Part shown: piece by piece, positions 24,458 to 33,385 of the stretch
Layout: the number at the start of each line of letters is the position of its first letter
Numbering within the stretch: the first letter of the stretch is position 1
Origin: Rhodococcus globerulus NBRC 14531
GTDB taxonomy: Bacteria > Actinomycetota > Actinomycetes > Mycobacteriales > Mycobacteriaceae
Assembly: GCF_001894805.1 (NCBI RefSeq)
Contig: NZ_BCWX01000003.1
Coordinates: 868,001-932,000 of the forward strand
DNA: 64,000 nucleotides
Direction of reading: 5' to 3'
Translations under genes and position numbers: made by a program
The notes under the pieces: generated by a model
The model's database searches: none
What the model saw: the letters and a program-made list of their open reading frames with translations, nothing else
Told to the model about the DNA's origin: nothing

Positions 24458-27220
24458 ATGCAGCATTTGGTATTTCTGCTTCTCGGTCTAGGAAATGGTG
24501 CGGTTTTCGGTGCTCTGGCACTGGCGATCGTCTTGACGTATCGCAGTTCGGGCGTCGTGAACTTTGCGACGGGAGCGATCGCGCTGTACACCGCGTACAC
24601 GTACGCCTATCTACGCGAAGGTAAGTTGCTGATCTTGATACCGGGGCTGCCCGACTCCATAGATCTCGGCGGTCCGATCGGCATGTTGCCCGCAATCGCG
24701 ATGTCCCTCGTGATCGCAGCGGTGCTCGGATTGGTTCTGTATCTGCTGGTGTTCCGGCCGCTACGGACCTCACCACTGGTAGCGCGAGCTGTGGCGGCCT
24801 TGGGAATCTCCCTGCTGATTGCCGGTTTGGTGGCACAGAAACTCGGCACCGACCCGGTCACGGTGGAGCCCATCTTCCCGTCAGACGTTTGGAAGTCCGG
24901 TGCTCTGCAGTTGTCGGCTGACCGCTTCTACTTTGCGTTGACGATCCTGCTGCTTGCAGTGGTGCTCGCATTGGCCTTCCGGTACACCAAGTTTGGCTTG
25001 GCTACCCGTGCCGCAGCCGAAACCGAACGCGGCGCCTACGTCAGCGGCATCAATCCCGACAGAATCGCGGCATACAACTGGATGCTGAGCTCCGCAGTCG
25101 CAGGTCTGGCCGGAATTCTCATCGCACCGATCGTCCCGCTGGTTCCGGTCGCGTATACCTTGTTCATCGTGCCGGCTCTGGCCGCCGCGATTCTGGCGCG
25201 TTTCGACTTCGTCATTGTCGCGGTCGTTGCAGGTCTGGCTGTTGGAATGCTGCAATCCGAAGTTCAGTATCTGGCAGCACAATTCGACTTCCTTCCTTCG
25301 TCGGGACTGCCGGAACTCGTGCCACTGGTCCTCATCCTCGCAGTGCTGTTGATTCGTGCGAAACCCCTGCCGGCGCGCGGTGCGATCATTTTGCAAACCC
25401 TCGGCCGCGCGCCGCGTCCACACCACGTGGCGCCTACTGCGGTGGTGATGACGATTGTCGGAGTATTGGCGCTTGTACTGCTCGATGACCGCATGCGAAA
25501 CGGTCTTATCGTCAGCTTCATCATGGCTATCATCGCGCTGTCGTCAGTGGTGGTCACCGGCTATGCGGGACAGGTTTCGCTGGCGCAGTTGACTATTGCG
25601 GGTGTTGCCGGCTTCCTCCTCGGCCCCATCGCCAATACCTTCCATCTGCCGTTCCCGATCGCTCCCATCGTGGCGGCGATCTGCGCAGCTGCCCTCGGTG
25701 TGCTGATCGGGTTGCCGGCCTTGCGGATTCGAGGTCTTACAGTCGCTGTGGTGACATTGGCTATGGCGTTCGCCGTGGAGGCAGTGTGGTTCCGAAACGT
25801 TGACATCGTCGGCTCCGAAGGCATCAAAGCGCCGAAGCCCAGTCTGTTCGGGTGGGATCTGAGTATTGGTCAGGGCTTGGAATACCCGCGCGTGACGTTC
25901 GGTGTGTTGGTGCTGGTGGTGCTCGTTGCGGTCGCGGTCGGGGTGGCGCTGTTGCGGCGTAGTCGGCTCGGCACGGAGATGTTGGCCGTTCGAGCCAACG
26001 AAAGGTCCGCTGCCGCAGCCGGTGTCAGCGTGGTCCGCGTCAAGATCTTGGCCTTCGCGATTGGCGCATTCATTGCCGGGCTCGGCGGCTCCCTACTGGC
26101 ATACCAACAGCAGACAGTCACCTTTGATTCGTACGCGGCGATGGCCGGTGTTGCGCTCTTCGCCACCGTCTACCTCGCGGGTATTACGTCCGTCGCCGGC
26201 GGAATCTTGGCCGGTGTCACTGCTGCCAACGGGCTGCTTTACATCTTCGTCGATGAAATGTGGTCGGTAAGCGGCTGGTATATCGTGATCTCCAGTGTGT
26301 TGCTGATCTTTACGGTCATCCTGAACCCCGAGGGTATCGTCGGACCGGCGCACACTTTGATCGCAAGCCGCCGCTCGGCAGCGTTGGAGGCCAAGGCCGG
26401 GCCTTCGGCAGCAAGCTCGACTGCGGGCGTGAGTAAGGAATACATACCTACCGAGCCGCGGAAGTTTGATCGGACGGCGCAGCCGGAACTTGATTTGAAG
26501 AACGTGTCGGTCAAATACGGTGGCGCGGTTGCGCTGTCGGAGGTATCGCTGCAGATACCCAGGGGTGCACTGGTTGGACTTATCGGTCCGAATGGAGCTG
26601 GTAAGACCACCCTGATGGATGCCATTACCGGGTTTGCCGACTACAGCGGCGATGTTGTGCTGGCAGGTGCGTCGATGACCGGCCTTGCTCCGCACAACCG
26701 GATCCGCGCAGGTCTCGGACGTACCTTCCAGGCGATCGAACTCTACGACGACTTGAGCGTCACCGAAAATGTGAAGGTGGGCCGCACAGCGGCCGTGCAT
26801 CGTCCGGCTGCCTCGGCCGAACACAACGACATCGGCCATCTAGCCGAGGTTTTTGATCTACTCGGGATCGGTGACATCAGTGAGCGGCCCGCCGGCGAAC
26901 TCTCGCAGGGGCAGCGGCAGCTGGTGTCCATCGCCAGAGCATTGGCGGGATCACCGAACCTTCTCTTGCTCGACGAACCGGCCGGAGGCCTTGACAGTGC
27001 CGAGAGTCGTTGGCTTGGTGAACGTCTGAGGAGAATCTGTGACAGCGGGATCACCATCCTCATGGTGGATCATGATATGGATCTGGTGCTCAACATTTGC
27101 GACGAAGTGCACGTCCTGAACTTCGGTGAATTGATCGCGTCGGGGACGCCATCAGAAATTCGGGCCAATAGAACTGTCGCGCAGGCATACCTAGGTAGAG
27201 AGGCTAAGGTCAATGGCTGA
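24458..27220 (+). CDS. Branched-chain/aromatic acid-type ABC importer: LivH-LivM-LivG fusion
   Basis: 920 aa holding three normally separate subunits. Residues 1 to about 310 are a LivH permease (GAVFGALALAIVLTYRSSGVVNFATG at its start). Residues about 325-635 are a LivM permease (GYAGQVSLAQ, then AVRANERSAAAAGVSV). Residues about 675-915 are a LivG ATPase with Walker A GPNGAGKTT (about 710), signature ELSQGQRQL and Walker B NLLLLDEPAGG (about 835). A Ser/Ala/Thr-rich linker joins LivM to LivG. The start ATG 24458 has GAGGAATG 9-16 nt upstream. With the LivF gene (8-nt overlap) and the binding protein it makes a complete importer, probably for the acid degraded by this cluster. Fusing LivG to both permeases is unusual. 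Confidence 0.9.
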   Translation: MQHLVFLLLGLGNGAVFGALALAIVLTYRSSGVVNFATGAIALYTAYTYAYLREGKLLILIPGLPDSIDLGGPIGMLPAIAMSLVIAAVLGLVLYLLVFRPLRTSPLVARAVAALGISLLIAGLVAQKLGTDPVTVEPIFPSDVWKSGALQLSADRFYFALTILLLAVVLALAFRYTKFGLATRAAAETERGAYVSGINPDRIAAYNWMLSSAVAGLAGILIAPIVPLVPVAYTLFIVPALAAAILARFDFVIVAVVAGLAVGMLQSEVQYLAAQFDFLPSSGLPELVPLVLILAVLLIRAKPLPARGAIILQTLGRAPRPHHVAPTAVVMTIVGVLALVLLDDRMRNGLIVSFIMAIIALSSVVVTGYAGQVSLAQLTIAGVAGFLLGPIANTFHLPFPIAPIVAAICAAALGVLIGLPALRIRGLTVAVVTLAMAFAVEAVWFRNVDIVGSEGIKAPKPSLFGWDLSIGQGLEYPRVTFGVLVLVVLVAVAVGVALLRRSRLGTEMLAVRANERSAAAAGVSVVRVKILAFAIGAFIAGLGGSLLAYQQQTVTFDSYAAMAGVALFATVYLAGITSVAGGILAGVTAANGLLYIFVDEMWSVSGWYIVISSVLLIFTVILNPEGIVGPAHTLIASRRSAALEAKAGPSAASSTAGVSKEYIPTEPRKFDRTAQPELDLKNVSVKYGGAVALSEVSLQIPRGALVGLIGPNGAGKTTLMDAITGFADYSGDVVLAGASMTGLAPHNRIRAGLGRTFQAIELYDDLSVTENVKVGRTAAVHRPAASAEHNDIGHLAEVFDLLGIGDISERPAGELSQGQRQLVSIARALAGSPNLLLLDEPAGGLDSAESRWLGERLRRICDSGITILMVDHDMDLVLNICDEVHVLNFGELIASGTPSEIRANRTVAQAYLGREAKVNG

Positions 27221-27980
27221 TTTGGAATTGATAGACAGTAAGAATGATTCGAATGATGCCCCGATACCGACGGGGATCCCGGTCCTGGAATGCCGCAACG
27301 TCTCGGCCGGCTACGGGTCGGTGCGAGTCGTGCGTGACGTGAGTTTCTCGCTTCAGGCAGGCACGGTGCTTGCGATCCTCGGTCCTAACGGTGCGGGTAA
27401 GTCGACTCTGATGAATACTCTTGCGGGCCTGTTGCCGCGCAAGGGCGGTGAGATCATCGTCGAGGGAAAGGCCTTGCGAAGTGGAAGACCTGCCGAAGCC
27501 AATCGTCATGGATTGGTTCTGGTTCCGGATGATCGAGCTCTGTTCACCACGCTGACCGTCAAAGAGAATCTTTCGATTGCCAAGCGGCCGGGAGGATTGG
27601 ACGTGGACGCGGCGATCGAGATGTTTCCTGCGCTCGGTAAGCGCATCAAGGTCGCCGCGGGAGCGCTATCGGGTGGCGAGCAGCAGATGCTGGCCGTCGC
27701 TCGGGCACTTACACAGAACCCTAGGGTTCTGCTGATCGACGAGATGAGCATGGGGCTAGCGCCAGTTATTGTCGAGGAACTGCTTCCGATTGTGCGTCGT
27801 ATCGCGGACGAGACCAAAGCTGTTGTAGTTCTGGTGGAACAGCATGTCCAGTTGGCGTTGGAAGTCGCTGACGAGGCCGTGGTGATTGTGCACGGCGGAG
27901 TTCGACTGAGCGGTCCGGCAAGCGATCTCGCAAAGAATCCGGATCTTCTGGAGAAGGCGTATCTCGGCGAGGCTGTCTGA
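27213..27980 (+). CDS. ABC transporter ATP-binding protein, LivF type
   Basis: 255 aa. Walker A GPNGAGKST (about residue 57), Q-loop region VPDDRALFTTLTVKENL, signature LSGGEQQM, Walker B RVLLIDEMSMGLAP and switch His in VVLVEQHV. The DEMSMGLAP form is typical of LivF. It overlaps the end of the fused permease/ATPase gene by 8 nt, so both ATPases are made in coordination. A strong hairpin terminator follows 13 nt after the stop. Confidence 0.92.
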   Translation: MADLELIDSKNDSNDAPIPTGIPVLECRNVSAGYGSVRVVRDVSFSLQAGTVLAILGPNGAGKSTLMNTLAGLLPRKGGEIIVEGKALRSGRPAEANRHGLVLVPDDRALFTTLTVKENLSIAKRPGGLDVDAAIEMFPALGKRIKVAAGALSGGEQQMLAVARALTQNPRVLLIDEMSMGLAPVIVEELLPIVRRIADETKAVVVLVEQHVQLALEVADEAVVIVHGGVRLSGPASDLAKNPDLLEKAYLGEAV

Positions 27981-27993
27981 CCTTATCCACGGC

Positions 27994-28030
27994 GCCGGCC
28001 ACCATTCCTCAACGGAGTGGTGGCCGGCGT
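27994..28030 (+). terminator. Strong hairpin terminator of the liv transporter operon
   Basis: The left arm 27994-28009 and right arm 28015-28030 (GGAGTGGTGGCCGGCG) form a 16-bp stem with a single G-U wobble and a 5-nt loop, followed by TTGTTGTG. It sits 13 nt past the livF stop and is the clearest terminator in the window. Confidence 0.85.
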
Positions 28031-28190
28031 TGTTGTGTCCGGTCACGATATTCGCTGGGCAGATACGCCCGATCCACGCTGTGCCTGCCTGCCTTAGTTG
28101 TCGGCAGTCGCTGGAGTTGAGCGGTGGGATCGATGTGGACCGTTGCAGAAGATGTGACCGAGTTGAAGGGAAAGCTCAGTGGCACAAATG

Positions 28191-28227
28191 AACTGGCCGT
28201 CAGTCCTTGAGGGGCTGACGGCCAGTT
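28191..28227 (-). terminator. Hairpin terminator of the substrate-binding-protein gene
   Basis: AACTGGCCGTCAG (28191-28203) pairs perfectly with CTGACGGCCAGTT (28215-28227) around an 11-nt loop that can pair further. It lies 17 nt beyond the stop of the minus-strand binding-protein gene. Together with the hairpin at 27994 it insulates the two convergent transcripts. Confidence 0.8.
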
Positions 28228-28243
28228 CAGGTGAAGCTAGTGA

Positions 28244-29512
28244 TCAGGGAGTCGGTGCTGCGTAGAGCGACGGATCAATCTTGACCTGCTGGAAGTCGGT
28301 GAGTTCACCGTTCTTGTTCGCTTTGGCGACAATTCCGTCTGAACTGCAGATGTTGGGCGAGATGGGGATCTGCTTTCCGTTGCACTGGAACATGATTCCG
28401 TTGGTCAATGGGTACTCGGTCGGCGGCGCCGACTTCATAGCCGCCATCACGGTCTCCTTCGTCGGGTCGCTAATCTTGGCAGCATTGAGTGCCTTGATCA
28501 TGCCGAGCATCGGTGCGTAACCGACCGAAGAGATCTGACCGAACTTTGCGCCGTCGCCGTACTTCGCGAGAATAGCTGAGTACAGCTGGGAATCAGGCGC
28601 ATCCGGGCTGAGGTTCTGCGACGTCGCTACGTTTATACCCTCGTAACCGTTGGGAATCGAGCTGCCGCCACCGATGGTGATGCAGCGGTCGATTGCGAAG
28701 ATCGGGGCGTCAGGCTTGGTTGTCTTGATCGCTTTGAATGCGCTGGTGCAGAAGCTGTCGTTGCCGATGACAAAGAAGTTGTCGGCGTCAGCCCCGGCGG
28801 AGGCGATCTGCGGGGTCATGTCTGCGGTACCCGGCGGGATTCCGGTGACATTGAACTTCAGACCTGCATTGCCCCAGAGCAAGCCACCGATCTGCTTGGT
28901 GGGACCTTCGGCGCCAGGCACGCCGATCGCGATACCGAGGGTGTTCTTGAGTCCTTGGTCCTTTGCGGAGACGGCAGAGATGGCGAAGTATGCGGTGCCG
29001 TTCGAGAGGGAGAAGACTCCGGGAGAGCTGAGCCCCTTTGGCGTGGAACCGCTGTGAATGACGAGCGGAATACTGGCCGGTGACAGGACGTCGATGAGGT
29101 TGTCGAGCTCGCCGGGGCTGGGTCCTACTACGGCTGCCGCTCCGGCCTGCACCATCTGGTTGGAGCAATCGGTGGCAACAGCGGGCTGCGCCAGTGCTTC
29201 ACAAGCCTTCACCTCGATGGGGTGGCCACCGATGCCTCCGAGGTAGTCGTTGGCATATGCGGCAGCAGCTTTGGCGCCGCGAATCTCGTCGGTGGTATCG
29301 ATGGAGGGTGACTTGCCCTCGCTGATGAATCCGATTGTTACCGGCGAGCCGGTCGCCTTGTTCGGGGTACCCAGGACGGTCTCGTTGGCTGACGGTTTGG
29401 CGGCTGAACTGCCGCTGTCGTCAGAACTGCTGCAGGCGACCATTCCTGCGGTAAGGGTGGCAGACAGCACGGTTACTGCGAGCAACCGTCGGCCGGTCCT
29501 TAATTTCTGCAT
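28244..29512 (-). CDS. ABC importer substrate-binding lipoprotein (LivJ/LivK-type)
   Basis: 422 aa. The N-terminus has a Lys/Arg-rich start, a hydrophobic core (LLAVTVLSATLTAGMVA) and a lipobox ending AGMVAC, followed by CSSSDDSGSS, so it is an exported, lipid-anchored protein. The body is a type 1 periplasmic binding protein (Peripla_BP_6): VTIGFISEGKSPSIDTTDEIRGAKAA-like opening and VNDYLGG-like AYANDYLGGIGGHPIEV. It should capture the ligand for the Liv-type importer encoded convergently. It is transcribed alone, with its own terminator and a roughly 350-nt upstream region. Confidence 0.9.
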   Translation of the reverse strand: MQKLRTGRRLLAVTVLSATLTAGMVACSSSDDSGSSAAKPSANETVLGTPNKATGSPVTIGFISEGKSPSIDTTDEIRGAKAAAAYANDYLGGIGGHPIEVKACEALAQPAVATDCSNQMVQAGAAAVVGPSPGELDNLIDVLSPASIPLVIHSGSTPKGLSSPGVFSLSNGTAYFAISAVSAKDQGLKNTLGIAIGVPGAEGPTKQIGGLLWGNAGLKFNVTGIPPGTADMTPQIASAGADADNFFVIGNDSFCTSAFKAIKTTKPDAPIFAIDRCITIGGGSSIPNGYEGINVATSQNLSPDAPDSQLYSAILAKYGDGAKFGQISSVGYAPMLGMIKALNAAKISDPTKETVMAAMKSAPPTEYPLTNGIMFQCNGKQIPISPNICSSDGIVAKANKNGELTDFQQVKIDPSLYAAPTP

Positions 29513-29868
29513 GTTGTGCTCCTCCGTCGGGACGTTGAGACTGCGCCCGCATGGTTGTTTCGTTGAGCGTCGTGTCGGATTCTGCGGGCGGATCGAGGAT
29601 CACACCGTTTAGAAACGCAATGTCAGATACGAACCACTGAATCGTGAGCTATGACGGGCGTCACTCCGCCTATTTGGTAACAATGTTATTGAAATGTAAT
29701 CAAAATTCCACCCAAAATTGCGGGCCAAGGCGACAAAGCCGACATTTGGGATGCGAACTGGCGAAAACTCTTGCGTCAAATTCTGATGTGATCGACGCCT
29801 GGCCTTATGTATTTAACACTCACTGGTGTCAGATTTGTTGGCAGAGATTGGCGATTGGTGGGTACCCG
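29513..29868. promoter_or_regulatory. Intergenic region upstream of the binding-protein gene
   Basis: 356 nt between the fprB stop and the binding-protein start, both minus-strand genes. It is AT-rich around 29670-29720. It contains TGACG-GG-CGTCA (29652-29663) and a TAACAATGTTA palindrome (about 29678-29688). Both are candidate operators near the likely promoter of the binding-protein gene. I find no open reading frame with recognisable content and no clear fprB terminator. Confidence 0.4.
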
Positions 29869-31557
29869 TCAGTCGCCGCGTACGACGTTCATCATCGAGT
29901 CGACATCCACGAACTTCACACGTGGCCGGTTACGAGGCTTTCCGGCCGCACGCTCGGCTTTGTCAATCAGCGACCAGCCTGCGAAGTCGACGACGTCGGG
30001 GGCCCGCCCGGATACCAATTTCGCAAATGACTCTGCGTCGATCTGTGGGGAGGGGAGGGCGCCGGCGACGTAGTCCTGCAGTAGTAGATCGACTGTGTCA
30101 GCTGCGCATTTTTTGTTGGTTCCGATGACTCCCGACGGGCCACGCTTGACCCACCCGGTGGCGTACACACCGTGAATCGGATCCTCGCTACCCAAAGGCA
30201 CAACTCGACCTTCGAGGTTGGAGATCACACCGCGGGCGTCGTCAAAGGGCACCCCAGGGACTGGAACACCGCGATAACCTACTGCACGCAAGACCATTGA
30301 GGCTTCGATGACTTCGGTCGAATCGGTCGGAACCGCGATGACCGTGCCCTCTGCCGTCTGCTCGAGACGGTTCCGGGTGATAGTTACGGTCTCCACGCGC
30401 TCGGCACCCGAGATCTCGGTGGGGGAGGTGAGGTAGCGGAGCACAAGCCGTTTCGATTGGCCCGCAGGCTGGGCGTCGGCAACCTTTCGTGCCAGTGCGA
30501 TTTTTGCCTTGACTGAAGACTCGGTGTCCGGCGAGTCGAGAATGGCTTGGGTCACCTCGTCGATCTGGGCCTCGTCGGGATCGATCACCAGGTCTACGCC
30601 CGGCAGATGGCGTAGCGCCATCATTTCGGGATTGGTGTACCCGGACTGCGCGACTCCCCGCCTGCCCAGTACGACGACTTCGCGAATACTACTGTTGCGC
30701 AATACCTCCAACGCATGATCGGCAATGTCGGTGCGGTCGAGCTCGTCAGGATCTGTGAGAAGAATGCGGGCGACGTCGAGTGCGACGTTACCGTTGCCGA
30801 CGATGACGGCGCGTTCACCGCTCAGGTCGTAGGTGCGGTCGGCGTAGTCGGGATGCCCGTTGTACCAGCCGACAAACTCGGTCGCAGTGTGGCTGCCGGG
30901 CAGATCCTCGCCCTCGATACCAAGGCGGCGGTCCGAGGAGGCCCCAACTGCGTAGATGACTGCATGGTTGTGTGCCACCAGTTCATCGTGTGTCAGGTCC
31001 TCGCCGATCTGAACGCCGAGGTGCAACCTGAAGTTCCTGCGTCGCTCGAGAGTTCGGAAGATGTCGGTGACTGCCTTGGTGCCAGGATGGTCGGGTGCGA
31101 CCCCGGACCGCACCAATCCGTAGGGCGTGAGTAGTCGTTCGAACATGTCGACCTGAACGCCACGCAGTGCGATCAGTTCGGACGCCGCGTAGAACGCTGC
31201 CGGTCCGGAACCGACAATCGCGACCCGCATATTCGAGAAGTCGGCCTTGCGCCACAGTGGTTTTGGTGCGTCGAGCTGAGCTTCCTCCATCGGGTGTTGC
31301 TCGAAATATTCGGCGTTGAGCGCGACGTAGGGGAGCTCTTCGTCCGATAACTCGTCTTCGGCTTTGATGGCCTCGACAGGGCAGGCCTCAACGCAAGCGC
31401 CGCAGTCGATGCATGATTGTGGATCGATATGCAGCATTTCGGCACGCATGAAGCCCGGTTCGTCGGGCGTCGGATGTATGCAGTTGACCGGACATACATC
31501 AACGCAGGAGGCGTCGTTGCAGCAAGCCTGCAAGATTACAAAAGCCACGGGTATCAT
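29869..31557 (-). CDS. fprB: Ferredoxin / ferredoxin-NADP reductase fusion (FprB type)
   Basis: 562 aa. Residues 1 to about 75 are a 7Fe ferredoxin: ACCNDASCVDVCPVNC and then SCIDCGACVEACP ligate two clusters. The rest is an adrenodoxin-reductase-like flavoprotein with FAD motif VAIVGSGPAAFYAA and NADP motif VIVGNGNVALDVARILL. It moves electrons from NADPH to an iron-sulfur carrier in the cytosol. The form is common in mycobacteria and rhodococci. The start could be ATG 31557 or GTG 31548, the latter giving the family's usual N-terminus. As the only electron carrier near the Rieske dioxygenase it may supply it, but it could also serve a P450 or general metabolism. Confidence 0.92.
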   Translation of the reverse strand: MIPVAFVILQACCNDASCVDVCPVNCIHPTPDEPGFMRAEMLHIDPQSCIDCGACVEACPVEAIKAEDELSDEELPYVALNAEYFEQHPMEEAQLDAPKPLWRKADFSNMRVAIVGSGPAAFYAASELIALRGVQVDMFERLLTPYGLVRSGVAPDHPGTKAVTDIFRTLERRRNFRLHLGVQIGEDLTHDELVAHNHAVIYAVGASSDRRLGIEGEDLPGSHTATEFVGWYNGHPDYADRTYDLSGERAVIVGNGNVALDVARILLTDPDELDRTDIADHALEVLRNSSIREVVVLGRRGVAQSGYTNPEMMALRHLPGVDLVIDPDEAQIDEVTQAILDSPDTESSVKAKIALARKVADAQPAGQSKRLVLRYLTSPTEISGAERVETVTITRNRLEQTAEGTVIAVPTDSTEVIEASMVLRAVGYRGVPVPGVPFDDARGVISNLEGRVVPLGSEDPIHGVYATGWVKRGPSGVIGTNKKCAADTVDLLLQDYVAGALPSPQIDAESFAKLVSGRAPDVVDFAGWSLIDKAERAAGKPRNRPRVKFVDVDSMMNVVRGD

Positions 31558-31907
31558 CCTCCAGTATCTGACAGTAGCGTCTACTTTTGTTCCTGGTGGA
31601 CTGTTCTGTCAAGTGCAACGTGGTTTGCACTTCTCAGTTGAGTCTGTGGCATTGGCGGATTCGGCCGGCTGTGAATTCAGGTTCTCAGCGGAGTTTTGTC
31701 GAAGTTCGTCACTGATCTAACGTGCTCGTCACCATTGGATTGAGTGCGTATTGATTGACAGGGGAGGCGTGCGAGCGCCACTATGGGCACCAACCCATCG
31801 TCGTTGGTCGGCGGCGATGGAGTCGAGTAGGGAAGTTCTACTACTTCGGTTGCTGCCCAGCGGGCCGGTCGAACCTGCATGCCGCGAACTCAGTTGAGGA
31901 GAAGATG
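31558..31907. promoter_or_regulatory. Divergent region between fprB and the SDR gene
   Basis: About 350 nt. It contains the 8-6-8 inverted repeat listed at 31611. A frame on the plus strand is open from 31755 into the SDR gene but has no family features before 31908, so I treat it as non-coding. Promoters for both fprB (left) and the SDR (right) should be here. Confidence 0.5.
31611..31632. promoter_or_regulatory. Perfect 8-6-8 inverted repeat, candidate operator of fprB
   Basis: AAGTGCAA (31611-31618) and TTGCACTT (31625-31632) flank CGTGGT. The centre is about 65 nt upstream of the fprB start, where a repressor or activator site would lie. No T-run follows and no gene ends here, so a terminator is unlikely. 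The regulator is unknown; the TetR protein at 32662 is one possibility. Confidence 0.5.
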
Positions 31908-32654
31908 ATGACATTTGAGCAGGCCGGAGCAATGGTCACGGGAGCGGGTTCAGGTCTGGGCCGGGCGATCGCCGTTCGACTCGCGAAAGACGGAGCGCGG
32001 GTGGTTGTTTCCGACATCAGCGAAAATGGAGGAGCGGCAACGGTCGAAACAATCACGGCCGCCGGGGGACAGGCCACGTTCATTCAGGCAGACGTCTCGG
32101 ATGCGGACAGCGTCGACGCGCTCATTGCGGGGTCGATTGACTACCTTGGCGGCCTGGATCTAGCCGTGAACAATGCCGGAATTGCGCACACGCCAGGCGA
32201 TTTGCATGAGCTGGACATCGCAGAGTGGGACGCGGTGATGAGTGTCGATCTGCGCGGAACATTCTTGTGTATGCGCGGAGAGCTTGCACATATGGTGGAG
32301 GCCGGTCACGGGAAGATCGTGAACATGGCGTCCAATGCGGGCACCAAAAATGCCCCGGGTATGGCGGCCTACACCGCGGCGAAACATGGCGTTGTCGGCC
32401 TGACAAAGAATGCTGCACTGCAATACGCGCGCCGAAATATTCAGATCAATGCCGTCGGTCCAGGCACAATTCTCACCGAGGGTCTGGCCGCCTTTGGCGC
32501 TGAGCAGCAGGGTGTGTGGGCAGATCTCATTCCGGTGGGCCGCATGGGTCGGCCGGATGAGGTAGCTGCAGCCGTTGCCTACCTGCTGTCGGACGAGGCG
32601 GGATTTGTCACGGGACACACATTGCTTATCGACGGTGGCCTGATGTGGGATTGA
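31908..32654 (+). CDS. Short-chain dehydrogenase/reductase (FabG-like)
   Basis: 248 aa. It has the Rossmann motif VTGAGSGLGRAIA (TGxxxGxG), VVSDIS after the second strand, AVNNAGIAH, and the catalytic YTAAK (Tyr-x3-Lys) with the preceding Ser/Asn region MASNAGTKNAPGMAAYT-like. The ending HTLLIDGGLMWD is typical. GAGGAG lies 6 nt before ATG 31908; adjacent ATG 31905 is equally in frame but too close. It could act as a 3-hydroxyacyl-CoA or alcohol dehydrogenase. It is convergent with the TetR gene, 7 nt away. Confidence 0.88.
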   Translation: MTFEQAGAMVTGAGSGLGRAIAVRLAKDGARVVVSDISENGGAATVETITAAGGQATFIQADVSDADSVDALIAGSIDYLGGLDLAVNNAGIAHTPGDLHELDIAEWDAVMSVDLRGTFLCMRGELAHMVEAGHGKIVNMASNAGTKNAPGMAAYTAAKHGVVGLTKNAALQYARRNIQINAVGPGTILTEGLAAFGAEQQGVWADLIPVGRMGRPDEVAAAVAYLLSDEAGFVTGHTLLIDGGLMWD

Positions 32655-32661
32655 TATACCG

Positions 32662-33261
32662 TCATTCGGTTGTGAAACCGTTGCGTACCAGTGCAAAAGC
32701 TTCCTCGAGTAGCCGCTCCGGTCGGTCTTCGTCGGACTCTGCCCAGACTGTCAATGCCGTCCATCCGGCGCTGAAGAGGCTCTGCGCCAACAGCTTTGTG
32801 AACAGGTCGTTCATCCCGTGGTGAGTGCGTTCGGTGATGAACCCGACGACCACGGATTCCCACGGTTTGAACCGGGCAGAGCCGAGTGGCCCTCTGTCAA
32901 CCGATTCGGAGAGGATTCTCACCTGCGTGCGTAGTAGGTCTATTTCAGAATCCGCATAGATGAGCATTGCTGAAAGCTTCGTGCACAGCACAGTCACGGC
33001 GTCGGCAGTCTTTGGCACGGCGTGCAATTTCTCGGCCAGTGCGCTCACCTCATCGTCCGAGCGATCCCAGAGGATGTCCACCTTGGTGTCGAAGTATCGG
33101 AGGAGGGTACTGCGCCCGATTCCGCAGGCCTCGGCGATATCGGCCATAGTGACTGTGTCATAGCCGTGTTCGGCGAACAGTCGCAACCCGACAGCCGCAA
33201 TCGCAGCCTTGTCGGTGACGCGGGGCCGTCCGCCCCGATTGATCTTCTGCACTTCGGTCAT
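32662..33261 (-). CDS. TetR/AcrR-family transcriptional regulator
   Basis: 199 aa from ATG 33261 (MTEVQKINRGGRPRVTDKAA) with AAAGGG upstream; the frame is open to a TTG at 33285. The N-terminal helix-turn-helix is MADIAEACGIGRSTLLRYF. The C-terminal ligand domain is variable and does not show the ligand. It is the only recognisable DNA-binding regulator in the 35-kb catabolic region, so it may control the flanking SDR and aldehyde dehydrogenase genes and perhaps more. It faces the divergent aldehyde dehydrogenase gene across 124 nt. Confidence 0.9.
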   Translation of the reverse strand: MTEVQKINRGGRPRVTDKAAIAAVGLRLFAEHGYDTVTMADIAEACGIGRSTLLRYFDTKVDILWDRSDDEVSALAEKLHAVPKTADAVTVLCTKLSAMLIYADSEIDLLRTQVRILSESVDRGPLGSARFKPWESVVVGFITERTHHGMNDLFTKLLAQSLFSAGWTALTVWAESDEDRPERLLEEAFALVRNGFTTE

Positions 33262-33385
33262 CTGCCCTTTCTGCTCGCGAAACAATACTACGGCCAGGGG
33301 TTGTGGACCTCAGATCCAAAAGGTAGCTTGTGACAGGGGCCACAGCTTTCGCTGTACGTAGACGTGCAGGGTTGAGAGGATGTAA
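33262..33385. promoter_or_regulatory. Divergent TetR/aldehyde dehydrogenase promoter region
   Basis: 124 nt between the regulator and the aldehyde dehydrogenase. It includes an imperfect dyad AGCTTGTG...CACAGCT around 33326-33348 that could be the TetR operator. The arms differ by one base insertion, so this is only a suggestion. Confidence 0.35.
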
